From NCBI GenBank assembly GCA_026936325.1, contig JAPTHN010000006.1, positions 27,111,296 to 27,175,295 on the forward strand: 64,000 nucleotides of DNA. The letters run 5' to 3'. Within the stretch, counting starts at the first letter, position 1; each line of letters opens with the position of its first letter. Made by a program: the position numbers and the translations under genes. The notes beneath the pieces are model-generated. The model was not told the origin of the DNA and searched no databases. It worked only from the letters and a program-made list of their open reading frames with translations. Below, in pieces: positions 1 to 11,222 of the stretch. Source of the stretch: Platynereis dumerilii. Lineage: Eukaryota > Annelida > Polychaeta > Phyllodocida > Nereididae.

Positions 1-337
1 GAAAGTCCTTTAAACTAAATATATCTCTTTGAAATGTTCATCAGCTTTTTCATTAAAGTGTCTTCTTTCATTTCATGCTTCATTGCATAATATCGGATTC
101 AGTGCCACTGAATGGCAGGGAAAACTTCACAGTAAAAACGTTAAGAAAAAACATTGAGTTTTTCAAGTGTGCGTGGACTGACTTTGTTGTACATAACCTG
201 AAATATTTTGGAAAAAAGGCTGGTAGCAAATACTGCCGTTTACATATCCTTGCTATAAACTATATTTTGGATCATTTTAAACTATTTTTAAGAAATCCTA
301 TCTTGGAAAGTTCACGAGTATCGAGCCACCTTAATGG
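1..337 (+). repeat. Dispersed repeat, unknown family, copy 1
   Basis: This stretch, best from about 110 to 337, matches the reverse complement of 48,883-49,150. Shared landmarks are the run around AACTTCACAGTAAAAA, a middle part around GACTGACTTT, and the end CGAGCCACCTTA at about 326-337. The match stops in both copies after GCCACCTTA, so that is probably a true element end. The other end may lie left of the window. The 100-codon open frame here is not supported as coding, because the other copy does not conserve it. The family is not recognised; a DNA element is possible but not shown. Confidence 0.6.
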
Positions 338-729
338 ACATAAGTTCTTAGTAGCCACCTTAGTTCCCTTATCCTGAAAAACTTCATTAGACATTTTCTG
401 GGTTGCGTGATATCTGACTCAGCGAACTTTCTGTTAATCACAGGCAAAACCCCAGTAGGACAATTTGATAAATGTATCAATTCTAGCATATTATGCTAAA
501 TTTATCATATCAGTAGAAATATAACATAACCACTTACATCAAAACTGTCTGGCACGTGAACAATAGTTTCCCAGCCAGGTGCAGTGAATGACCTCTCTAA
601 TACGATAAATGGTTGCATCCATTGAGAAGTACAAGGCAAACCCCACATAACTACTAGCACACTACTCTGGGCTTTTACATCGTAAAACTGCAAATAGGTT
701 GTAAAGTGATAGGCAGCATAATGTAGAGG

Positions 730-1240
730 GATTTTGACATAACTTAATGGCAGCCTATTATGGCACCATTAACTCAGTTGGTCGATAGACTCCTCGCTGT
801 AGAGGTCCTTCCTGCTTCCCAGGGCCTCCTTTCAAAAGGTCCTCTTAAAGTTCGATGAGACCATGGTCATTTATGAAATGGTCCATCAAAAGACCTCAAA
901 GCTAGTAGCTATTAAATGCAGTAGCATCGACTATGAAGAGGAAACACAAGAAGATGCACGTTCATCACTGAACATTCAGGTCCTGCATTAAGACTTTAAA
1001 GTGATGATGCGCCAGTGCACCTTTAAACTTTTCGAGACATTCTCATGTCTACCACTTCAATGATTTTTAATTACAAGTAACCTAATCAAAAGTAGCATGC
1101 CAGTGCAACACATATGCTCTTGATGTGGCACCATCCCTCATTATGCCAATTAGTGGGATCTTGCCTGGAAAGATTATAATCATATCATGCAGTGACTCAC
1201 AAGCTTGGCAGGCCTTAAGCTAAATAGGACCTACATCACT
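730..1240. other. Copy A-only stretch
   Basis: Copy B passes directly from the match of 720 (about 39,380) to the match of 1,250 (about 39,430), so about 500 bases are present only in copy A. I see no inverted ends, target duplication or tail. This may be sequence deleted from copy B rather than an insertion in A. No coding signal is visible. Confidence 0.5.
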
Positions 1241-3997
1241 TTTATTTCAGAGCCTCACGCAGTCTAGCATTCATCATAAGGAAAGGCTAGGAGACAGTCA
1301 TGTTCTCAGACTATGTAAAATCTGCCCTGTTTTGGGGAATTATTGCTGAACTGATAGTACTGCCTGAACCTGAATAGATCATCATTCCTCACAAAAGTTC
1401 ACTCTGCTTGGCACAAGTACTTTTCAGTCACCAGATCTTGATGAGGGACTGCAAAGCTAGCAGAAGCACTCAACTCAGGCTCCACATGACAGTGGCAACA
1501 GACAAGAAGCAGTTCAGAGACACAAGCCCAGAATTGGCCAGATGAAGGAAAGACTCGGTCACAATTGGATGACTCGTGTAACGCGTTGGAAGGCACTTCA
1601 GCACTTCATAGCCACAAGCTAAGATGGGTCAGGTGGAAGGAAGACTAAGCCACACTTTGCAAGTTTTGTGCACTTAGCTGTCAAGTACTTTTATCTGGGA
1701 CACTCTACCTCTTGTTTATATCACCAGCCACTTCAGCCAGACATCCGTCAATACAAACACAGGGCACGTATTCACACCTCCAACAAAACTTGCACAAAGA
1801 ACTTAAAAAAGACAGATCTTTCAAAGACTTGCCAAGAGAAAATGTTTGTTCTGCGCATTGGAGCCTGGAAGACCTCACTTCAATCTTGTTCCGTTTAATG
1901 AATACCTCTCCAAACTTCCTGCAGGCAGAGATAGAAAGCTATTTTCTGCTTTTGTTAATTACAGCCAGCAGCATAATGCAAAGCATGGACAGGTCCTCCA
2001 TAAATAAAAGAGGCGACAATCCCCTGCCATCCATTACATAACTGGTTAATTGCTTTGAGTCTCAACCATTAAAATAAAGACATTTCATCACTCGAAATCC
2101 ATCTCTTTCTTATAATATTTGAGGGATTAACAATGGCATGAGAAGATAAATTGCCTGATATGAATATACTGAGACAGCGAAGAAGTGCACACTTAATTAC
2201 ATATAGTGTCTGAATATTCTATCCTGAAGTCTACCTGAACCCTGTAATCTCTTGTCACAGCATCTGTATGTTTTTCCCCATTCAGTTGGCTAGAGCCAGA
2301 ATTAAATATTACTTTCAGATTTTGCTGCATACCAAAATCATATTTTGGTTTCTTTCAAAGTCACATTTGATGCCTTAATTCATTTTCATGCCTTGAAAAG
2401 TGATACGAGTATCTATGATGAAGGATAACACAAACAACGATTTTACTACAACTTTCAACTGGGCAAAAACAAAATGGTACAAAGGAAGATACAAACAAGC
2501 TCAGTAAAAATGAGGTTGTGTATTTCGCTGCTGATCCAGTGGCTACGATCAGTGTTGATCAGATGAAATGGCAGCAAAGTAGCAATGGAGTTTGAAAGAA
2601 AGGAGGCCTAGGAAAACAGTTCACTGACTGGCAGGTTCTGCAAATACACAACCATGGAGCCAGACTGAACCAAATTGAGATGCATCCAGGCTAAGACAGA
2701 AGACAGGGGCTCAACAAGTGACTCGCCTGGGAATTTCCCAAAATGAGTATCAATGGACATGAACATGAGCAAGAGGCCAATATGGCCAGGATAATATGCA
2801 GGGACCCATTAGCCCCACCTCTGCAGCAGCCAACTGCAGGATCCATGCTCAGTAGAGCACTGTCTAGTCACACTTTGTAGACAATAACTGCCAAAACTGC
2901 TAACCAGCCAACACCAATCTGGCCTTTGGTCCAATCTGCATTCCCCCCCTACTTAATCAATCTAACTGAAGGTTATTCATCCATCAGTTAGACCTGCCAC
3001 GTTTAAGGGTATTACTTCCCCAAAAATAATGTGAATTCTCAATAGTTTTGCATAAGAATTCAGTCAAAAATTGATTGCAAGGATGCAAGCTTTCAAGAAA
3101 GTGGTACAGGCAAAATTTGCCTCTTATGGTTTTGGTCAGTAAAATAAGAAATTTCCCATCCTATTTACATAGACCTCAAGCCCAACCCCATGGTTGCAAT
3201 TAACACCAAAAATTTTGACACTGCAACAACATGGGTGTTGGACTGTTGGTGGAATGGTGACAGCTAAACATAGCAACAAGATCTAAAGTGCAACTTTAAA
3301 AATGGGATAGCTAGTGGCCAGCATTAGACATAGTTTTCTTCCTGTAAAAACAAGTGAACTGTAGCAGGCTGGTAGCATCAGAATGAGAAGCACCAAACAA
3401 ATACAGAGAAGAAAGACTTTGAGACAGACTTCAGTCACCACATAAAAGAGAAGGAAATTGAGAATACGACAGGTTGGTCAGACTGTTGATCTTTCTTCTT
3501 TATATTTAGCCCTTCAGCTACCTTCTTTTTCCCTTTCACTTCTACATAAGGGGGCAGACTTCTAGAAAACCTTTTGATATGCTCCCTCTCTCTCAGCCTT
3601 CCAAATCTTCCTTCTTTGCAAGGCCACGTCTGGTGGGCATATGATGCATGAAGATTTGCCCACTTGACACCAGGGAGATAGTAAAGGACAGAAGGGGGCA
3701 GCAAGAGCCCATGTCGAATCAAATAAATGTCAGCTCTTAATTTTTTCCACTGTAGAAAAACAACTGCTTGCTCCAGGACCGTCAGGAAAACAGAAAAAGA
3801 GCAAGAAGAGCTCCAGACAACAAAAGAGGTAGTCTGGCCTGATGGAAACTGAGGCCACGAGAAGGTTGGTAACCCTCAGTCTGTAATGAAGATGTAGTGT
3901 ATCTTAAATGCACAAACAGTGTCAAGCACCAAATGGTACATAGTCTTATCTAGTTAGGAGCCCTAAAAGAATAATAGTATCTGGAAGTGACAAGGTA

Positions 3998-4855
3998 GGG
4001 GAGAGTGGGGTGATTTCAGTTGTGAAAGACAACTTTTTAAAAGAAGGGGGTGCAAGCAAAAGGCAGAACCAAACTGACTAGCTCAGTTTGTTTAGTTTTT
4101 TACCTTTTTTAAGCCGCTTCATCTTATTTTTGCATGTGACGGTATTTGTGATGACATTCTACATAAAGGAGATGTAAGGTATCGGTGATAGGCATTGTGT
4201 TAATTCATATCCTGACTAATTTTTAGAATGGATTTAACTGGCATTAAATCATGTCATGAGTGATAATAGGGGTAGTGGCTGTTTTACCCCAAGATGCGGC
4301 TTAACCACCCGCCCCTGGAAAAAATAGAGTAGGGGGATGACAGAAAGAGGAGGGGGGTTTTCAAAAATGTACTGTGAATGCGTGAGAAACTTGGGAAGGG
4401 TTAGATTATGTCATTGGGGCTGTCTTGAAAAACCAAAAGATTGGTATTGGCGGGAGCGTCCCGGAGAAAAAGATCTCACAATTCATTACCATAGCAAAAG
4501 TGAGGACACTGAATTGGTTCGATACTTTCCAAGTCAAGAGCACCATTTTCATCAGAAAGGGACATAGTATCCTTCGACCAGATAAGGAAATCCTCCAGTT
4601 ATTTTTGTTGCTGGTACCTTTGGGGGGGGTTATACCCAATGGGGAGGGTGGTTATGCCCCGAGCATGGGGCATAACCACCAAAAACTATTTCATATCCCT
4701 GTGCTATAAGGGAGAGTCATTTGATGCTGCAGGTAGGTGATATGAAAGTACTCTGAGGGTGTGTCATATTGCCAATTGGAGTTCTTAATTGTGTTGGTCA
4801 TTATCATCCTGTGAGACATTTTGTCTTAGGGGGGTGGTTATGACCCAATCTCCCC
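3998..4855. mobile_element. TA-flanked TIR element, Tc1/mariner-like, non-autonomous
   Basis: The element begins GGGGAGAGTGGGGTGATTTC and ends GACCCAATCTCCCC; the reverse complement of the end, GGGGAGATTGGGTC, matches the start closely. It is flanked by TA on both sides (3,996-3,997 and 4,856-4,857). The partner block has a single TA at 42,155-42,156 with matching flanks (GTGAAAAGGTTAGG and TTTTCAGAGGATA), so the boundaries are well supported. The interior carries repeats of GGTTATRCCC and its complement GGGGCATAACC, notably at about 4,630-4,680. No transposase is recognised; the 76-94 codon frames overlap one another and are probably chance. TA targets and similar G-rich ends are typical of Tc1/mariner MITEs. 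Confidence 0.8.
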
Positions 4856-5036
4856 TATGGCTTTTCCCTTTTCAGAGGATAGAAGGGGAGGTGTTGGTTT
4901 AAATATAAAGTACAATGACGTCAATGTTTAGCTGACTGAGACATATCACTTTTGCAGAAGATAACAATCGATGATGTATTGAATATCAAAATAATGAAAT
5001 TATGATTCATACAATAGATGTAGGTACATTATACAA

Positions 5037-5184
5037 CACTCTAAAAATTTCGTGAAGAAACTGGTTTTTTAAGTGGAAAATGGTGTTTTGAAAAACCAAA
5101 TTTCCATGCAAAAACCAACATGGATTTTTCAAAAAACCATATTGGATTTCAAAATACCAGTTTTGTCCTGAATTTTTTGGAGTG
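5037..5184. mobile_element. Small 148-bp TIR element with CACTC ends
   Basis: The left end CACTCTAAAAATTTCGTG and the right end, read in reverse complement as CACTCCAAAAAATTCAGG, form an imperfect terminal inverted repeat of nearly 30 bp that reaches ACTGG in both arms. The interior is A/T-rich and partly self-complementary, with repeats of AAAAACCA and its complement. Only a 2-base flank (AA) is shared, so the target duplication is uncertain. CACT ends would fit the CACTA/EnSpm group, but nothing else supports that family. Confidence 0.6.
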
Positions 5185-8100
5185 AACCCAACAGGCAATA
5201 CTTCATTATTTGAGTTTACGTTAAAGACAAGAACAGTAACACTCAGCAGTAACTATAGCTGGAGTAGCTTCGGTTATTGTTGAGAGAGATGCAGCATAAC
5301 ACTAACTGGAAGAAAGTAACATGGGAAGAAAGATTGCCATCACGAGGGTTGGATAATGGACATGACACCAACACAACTTACACAAACATCGCAAGCAACA
5401 AGGCAATTTCCAAGGCACCAGTTGACAAAGCCCCTCTGACAAGCTTTCAGAAAGTGCCAGGCATGTAGCAGAGCCCTTCCGGTTGCGTGGACAGACAGGT
5501 CTCTAATAATTCAATTAGTCCAGTTACCGAGACCAGACTGATTACCTGGCGGCTGGTGTCCAGCTCTTCCTTTTTTCTAGGTTTGCATTCAGTCTGGCCA
5601 ATAGCATTAGGACTATAGTATGTATTGTATTGGAAGGTATCCCTCAGATCACCAATGCATCCATATGACCGTTATAAGAAAAAAAAAGACATTTCCAAGG
5701 TAAAAAAAATATAGCAGCACTTGTCATCTGAATAATCTATCTTTGGCACTTTCATCATTATCTCAGGCCATTCAGTTGAAGGCATACCTATTGCATAGTT
5801 TCTGACACAAATTTATGTTATGTTCTGAGCATGCATCTTCAGCACCAACATTAATGCCAATACAAAAATCCGAAATTTCTGCAGATGGTTAACATAATTC
5901 CTCACAGGATGTTGTTCCTTGAATACATGATGAACTTGGTTCAAGGTGATTTCCAAGGCTCACTCAGCTGCTTCATTTATAGACATAGACCTGTTGTATG
6001 TTGTACTACAAAGCATAGCAAGGTAATCTAAAAGACCATCACTAAAGAAGAAATAAATACAAAAGCTATTCTCATAATTTTGAAACTGACAGTATCAGCG
6101 AAGATGAGGTCACCGTTATAGCTGCAACTACTACTAGGGAGTAAAGCAAGATCCCCCCATAAGACATTGCTTAAAGATGATAAATACATGTCATATTTTT
6201 TAAAGAAAAATATCATCACATAACAGCAAATATCACTACGTAGTATGACAAGGTCACCCTGTCACACCAGTACTAAACAGGACCTATAAATGAGGCACCA
6301 CAATAACAAAGGATATACCACTACTTTCTTTATAGTTATTTCACCACAACAGACCAAATGTGCGAAGATGAAAGCAACAAAAACAGGAACTTTCAGAAAT
6401 ATAGCAGCACTTTCGATTCATCTCACTTGTTAGATGACCATCAAAGTAGGTTTTCTGTAATCCTTCTATTGCAAAATATTCCTTTCGACTTAAAATGGAG
6501 AAGGAAATATGAGCCCACATCTTAAGTATGGCAATAATTTCCATCAACAACATGGTTAGCAGTGAATGCTAATTTTTGCTGGTATAGTAATGCAGATGAC
6601 AGGAATGGAATTAAATTCTGCTTATACAAATATGGGGTTTGCATGATCCCATTTTTTATTGTGCATTTGGGACATTTCATAATTATTCCACCATTCTTAT
6701 AATTCATGAGCACTTAACAATCCTGAGAAAATGTGTGAGATTCCCTTGTAAAACACAAATCCTTTGATGTATTCACTCAGCTGGAATCACTCAATAATCT
6801 GCAAATAAGACCGAATTCCATGACATTAACGCAATCCTGCAATTACTGGGGGCCATTGGGAGGGGGTAACGCACAGCAATGGCATGCTCAACAGAATGGA
6901 CAAATCCCTGGTGTTTCACTTGAATTAAAGATGAAGTATATGAGACATTTAAGTATAAATTTAATGTTGCCATAAATAATACCATTCAAGGTAAAGGATA
7001 TTCTCAGTTTATAAGTTCTCATTTTACTAAATTATGATTCAGTGATCAAGGTTTTCCCTGAAGCAAAAATGTGTCTAATGTTTATTGCATTAATGAACTG
7101 GTTGAAGGTGTATTCACTGATGCTTTCTGTAGTTCTTGACAGCCATTGACACAGTTTCAGTACCACAAGGTATAAGTAGCTACACATAGCTGCAGGGTCA
7201 GTTTTGGCCATTTCCACATAATGATGCAGTACACTTAGCAAGGGCTTGATCATATGATATGGTCTCTTTACTATCTATTGTCTCATGTCTCACGTCAAGG
7301 GCAAGTTACTGTTGTGACTGAATATAACACAAACCTCTGAATTACCAGTGCACTTTAATGGGACCCTCAGCTGTTTAGCAGACCTGTGAAGCATTGAAAA
7401 GCATGTAAATAACACCGTAAGCTAATTTAATTTTTGTTCATTCTTTTTCATGGTAACACAATGATGAATGGAAAGACTGAGAGAAAAAGTTGTCTCAGTT
7501 CCATGCATCATTGTCAGTCGACCAAAGATTTACTTTAGTTTAGGGGTCCGATCTATCAGGTTTATGTGGTCCTCAATGTATATTTTAATCACAGTGGTAT
7601 TTCAATGACCACAGGTACAGAGCGGCAACCAGACCACTCCACTGTCATCAAGACTAAGCCAAGCAAGGCCAATCCAATAACCTCTGGGGCTGCGTGTCTT
7701 GCCCTCCAATACCTGCGAACAAATTCTATTGGTTGCAGCATTTGAACCAGACAGGAGTTTACATAGGAGTAACTGGGCAAAAAATCAAGGTGGGAAAAAG
7801 CAAAATGGCGGAGAGGCCAGTGTGGTAGGACTTTGAGGACTGACGAAGCACTGGAAAACTTATGCTTTTTATGGCAGCATATATTTTCATTAAAAACTAA
7901 GCAATGTTGCATTTTTGTTGAACTAAACAAAAATGAGTTGGTTTCAATGATTATATGATGTAGACAAAAAATCCTCTACTTATTCCAAAGCCATAGCACA
8001 ACTTTAATGCCAAATCAAAAGCATACAAACAAAATGCAATGTCAAGAGTGTACTCGTACTGCAGCCAGTTTGGAAGATTTGAATGATTTGGTAACTTCTG

Positions 8101-9119
8101 CAGAAATTTGCAAGACGAAATACAGTAAATTAGATTTCACAGAGGGAGTCAAGTGCAACTTAGAACATTATTGGTAATTTCCTTAGGAAATTCTTAAAAC
8201 ATACAAATTACTACTATGCAGCAACCGCATCATAGGCCAAAGAGGACATGCTAGACTGCTAGTATGATGCTACTGTTAGTGAGAAAAACTTTCCTCGGGC
8301 ATATTACCACGTTTCTCAAAGATTTCTGGACACTTTATTACAGCGGGCAAATTTCAAAGGCTAACAAGACACAATTGGATTGAATTAGTGAGTCTCAAGC
8401 TAGTCTATTCTTAGTAGGACATATTCACTTCACTGAGTCCAACTTGAAATTAAAAATAGGCGGCTGCCTAGTCTCCTCTATCTCATTCATCTCCATTCAT
8501 CATTCTCTCCATTTTTGTCACTCCTTTTACAGACTTGATATTACGATAATGCCAAATCTTCAGCCAGTTAAATCATGAATCAGATTTATTTCCAAAAGTG
8601 TTTGCGAAATCAATATGTATCATATTCTATAAATTAATTTTCAATTAATAATACTATTTAATGTGGCATTTATCATTTATGAAGAGTCTTTGTGCTGTTG
8701 TAATTACTATTTTATTTTCTCGTGATGCATGAACAACCTCTATTTATGTCATATCGAATAACAATGATCTTGTTATACAAGCACATTCTCCATTTATGTC
8801 ATATCAGATGTCATTGATTACACAAAAATATGTGAAACTTGAACGGAAAAAGGAAAACGTGAAAAATATGTACTGGTAAAAAAACGGTTTTTGGCTTAAT
8901 TGGGGGGAAATAAGAAGCTAACATTTCAACATCAGAAATAACAAATGAGCAAAACACCCCTTTGCAAACTTTCTTTGTGTGGAAGTTCATTAAAAATCTC
9001 AGCTATGCATCATTGCAACTGAAGACAAGAGTCTATGATGAATAGATAATATTTTTACCCGAAGGTAAATTTGAAGAACAGTTATTTTCTCAACTCATTT
9101 TTCAGTTCAGCAAGTGATT

Positions 9120-9840
9120 CATTGCCTGAGAAACTTTTCAAGAAACGTTTTACCAGACTATCAGTTAGTCTCAGTTCTGTTCAATCTTTTCTTTTGGACA
9201 GTGGTTTCTGGTCAGTGTATTAGTAAAATTCCAATTTTTCTCTTGGTCTGCAACCTTTTCAGTTTGAAAATTTTGGTCTATTTTGGTAACTTGGTTAGTG
9301 GCTCAATGATTAGTTTTCCCTGTCCCTTGCTTAGTTCCTCTTTCTGCTAGTCTGTTCAATATCTTGCGGTTAATCTCCCTCGGTCAATTCCTCTTAGTCA
9401 GCTAGTCAGTTGATTTTCTAATGGTTAACTCCCTTCCCTCATTCCTCATGGTCTCATACCTTCTTATGTATCTTTTTTGTTAATCTTCCTTGCTTAGTTC
9501 CTCTTAGTCTGATATCTTACAGTGGCGGATCCAGGGGGGGGGGCCTAGGGGGCCCGGGCCCCCCTAGACCACTGAGATTAATAATAGTATTTTGAAGAAA
9601 ATACGCAGCGACGCGGGTCTGCGAATACCGAAACACGCTCGGGCCCCCCCTAGATGACCCGGTCTGGATCTGCCACTGTCTTATTCAGTCCTTTGATTAA
9701 TCTACCATGGCATTAATATATAAGGAAAGTCCTTCCAAACAGAGTCATAATAAAATGTGCAATATTTTGGAACTTCTGGAAATGACTCCCTTGGTTAGTC
9801 CATGGTCTTGGTTTGATACTGAGTTGAGTCTCTCTTGCAT
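9120..9840. repeat. Degenerate TC-rich internal repeat region, copy A
   Basis: The stretch contains loosely repeated pieces of the type TCTTGGTCTG and GTTCCTCTTAGTC, and it matches 51,790-52,580 in copy B. Copy B is longer here and has more TTGGTCTG pieces, so the number of units has changed since the duplication. No conserved open frame spans it. Confidence 0.5.
9520..9678. mobile_element. 159-bp hAT-like MITE with CAGTGGCG ends
   Basis: The start CAGTGGCGGATCCAG and the reverse complement of the end, CAGTGGCAGATCCAG, agree at 14 of 15 positions. The flanks carry a 5-base duplication, TCTTA (9,515-9,519 and 9,679-9,683). The partner block shows the empty site with a single TCTTA at 52,418-52,422, so the ends are firm. 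The interior holds long G- and C-runs and no gene. CAGTGGCG ends are common among hAT-type elements, but most hAT elements make 8-base duplications; the 5-base one is the odd point. Confidence 0.85.
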
Positions 9841-9844
9841 GATT

Positions 9845-10410
9845 AGCTTCTTTGTATTTGTATTTTGTCTTTATTGAGTTCATGGCATAAGCTGTACATA
9901 GTGTACAATTACAATTTTTCATGCAATTTGGCAGTGTTTAAATGTATTTATAACTTTGATTTCATATAAAATAAAATGCTAATTAAGCCATTGGGATAGC
10001 ACAAAGACTTTCGTCTGTAAGTGTGCTCCCACAAAAATGAGTGGATGTATATGATGTATATATGTATGATCAGTGAAAACTATACTGATGGATTCATGGG
10101 CTATGGGCATGAGTTTGGTGTGGGGGGGGGGGGGGGGTGGGGGTAGGGTGGTTAGGGTGTTGTAAAGAGAGTTGGGGAGTGGGAAAGGTGGGAGGGCTTT
10201 TTGTAAGACTTTTGGCAAACAGAACATTTATTGATATTACAGTCAGGAGAATACTTAGAGATTAGGTGCGATTTAATTCTGTGGTCAACTGTTCTAGAAT
10301 CAGTGCTATGCTTTAGATATTCTGGTAGTTCATTCCAACACAGCGGGATTTTCACATTAATTAATTGGTATTTCAATTCCGTTGACCTATTGTAAATGTA
10401 AGTTATTTCA
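9845..10410 (-). mobile_element. LINE relic, 3' end (CR1/L2-like), minus strand
   Basis: Read on the minus strand, a frame at 10,526-10,152 contains IPLCWNELPEYLKHS followed by a basic stretch. This resembles the WNSLP-type C-terminus of CR1/L2/Jockey-group reverse transcriptase proteins. The first 40 or so codons of that frame belong to flanking copy-A sequence, not to the element. The frame runs into a proline-rich tail encoded by the G-run at 10,121-10,145 and ends at about 9,980. Downstream is a 3' untranslated part ending in AATAAAGACAAAATACAAAT at about 9,850, a typical LINE tail. The partner block lacks it. The 5' end is truncated. Confidence 0.7.
10121..10165 (+). repeat. Long G-run and (GGGTGGTTA)-like stretch
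   Basis: There are about 17 consecutive G bases, then GGGGGTAGGGTGGTTAGGGTG. The run lies inside the LINE relic. It can form G-quadruplexes and may be miscounted in the assembly. Confidence 0.8.
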
Positions 10411-11005
10411 GGCAGTAATGCAGACAGCCAGACAGATAGATGGGCAGCGGCACACTTAACAACCAGATTCGTCAACAGCTCCAGCGAAATTCTAGAAATT
10501 GGAAGGAGCAAGCCAAGCACTAGCATTTTGATTCAAACATTTGGAGCAACTCTAAAACCTCATCTTTCGTCATTCTAAAATTGCGAAGTGACTGGAGCAA
10601 GCTCAATTAAAACAAAAGCCTTCATCTGCACAAGGGTCTGTCAATTGCCATCCATTCAGGCATTTGAAACAAATAAACCAGAGAGACAAAAAAAATAGTG
10701 ACAGCAACAGCATAGCATTGCAAAGGGTAATTTGACTAGAGAGAAGAAGCCATGAATCACAGCCTGCCATGTGTCTCCTCTTATAAGCACATTTCTTCCA
10801 GTCAGGTGAGGAGGCCCATTACTCTCTAGACCACAATTTGCCTAAGCACAGAATATACTGCCTTGCTGTCTGCAATGGGTTGCAACTGGCTTTCAGCTGA
10901 TGGTTGAGAAGTACCTCAGGGTTCCCCAGCAGAGCCCACACAAGCAAAACATTACGCTTACCTCAGTTTTTCTTTAAGATCAACTGCTAAGGATGTTGCC
11001 ATGAA

Positions 11006-11222
11006 CATAGGCGTATCGGAGGGGGGGGGGCGCAGGGGGGCCCCCCCAAAAGTTTGGGAAAAGGTAAGATTCGGGCAAAAAGGCTAACAAATTCGGGCAG
11101 ATGATTAAATAAAAATTAATGATTTCCAGGCAATTTAATTTGAAATTGTTTTAAATTTAGATCGTGAAATTCGGGCAAATGTCGCTCGCCCCCCCAAAAA
11201 TCGCGCGCGCCGTACGCCTTTG
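11006..11222. mobile_element. 217-bp hAT-like MITE with CATAGGCGTA ends, copy 1
   Basis: The element starts CATAGGCGTATCGG and ends CCGTACGCCTTTG. It is flanked by a perfect 8-base duplication, GCCATGAA (10,998-11,005 and 11,223-11,230). A second copy with its own 8-base duplication lies at 49,211-49,441. The interior has the phrases AAAGTTTGGGAAA, AAGATTCGGGCAAAAAGG and GTCGCTCGCCCCCC in both copies. Copy B has no element between the matching flanks at about 53,880-53,930. The 8-base duplication supports the hAT superfamily. No protein is encoded. Confidence 0.9.

Noticed and set aside
3435-3722. 95-codon minus-strand frame conserved as DNA in copy B
   Set aside because: In copy B (about 41,600-41,890) the same register meets a stop and the lengths differ, so there is no sign of selection on a protein.
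7589-7930. 113-codon minus-strand frame with a partner at 50,128-50,337
   Set aside because: The two frames share some residues only because the DNA is duplicated; indels break the frame and protein agreement is no better than DNA agreement.
10121-10165. Telomere-like GGGTTAG pieces
   Set aside because: Only a few irregular GGGTGG/GGTTAGGG pieces beside a long G-run; not a regular telomere array.
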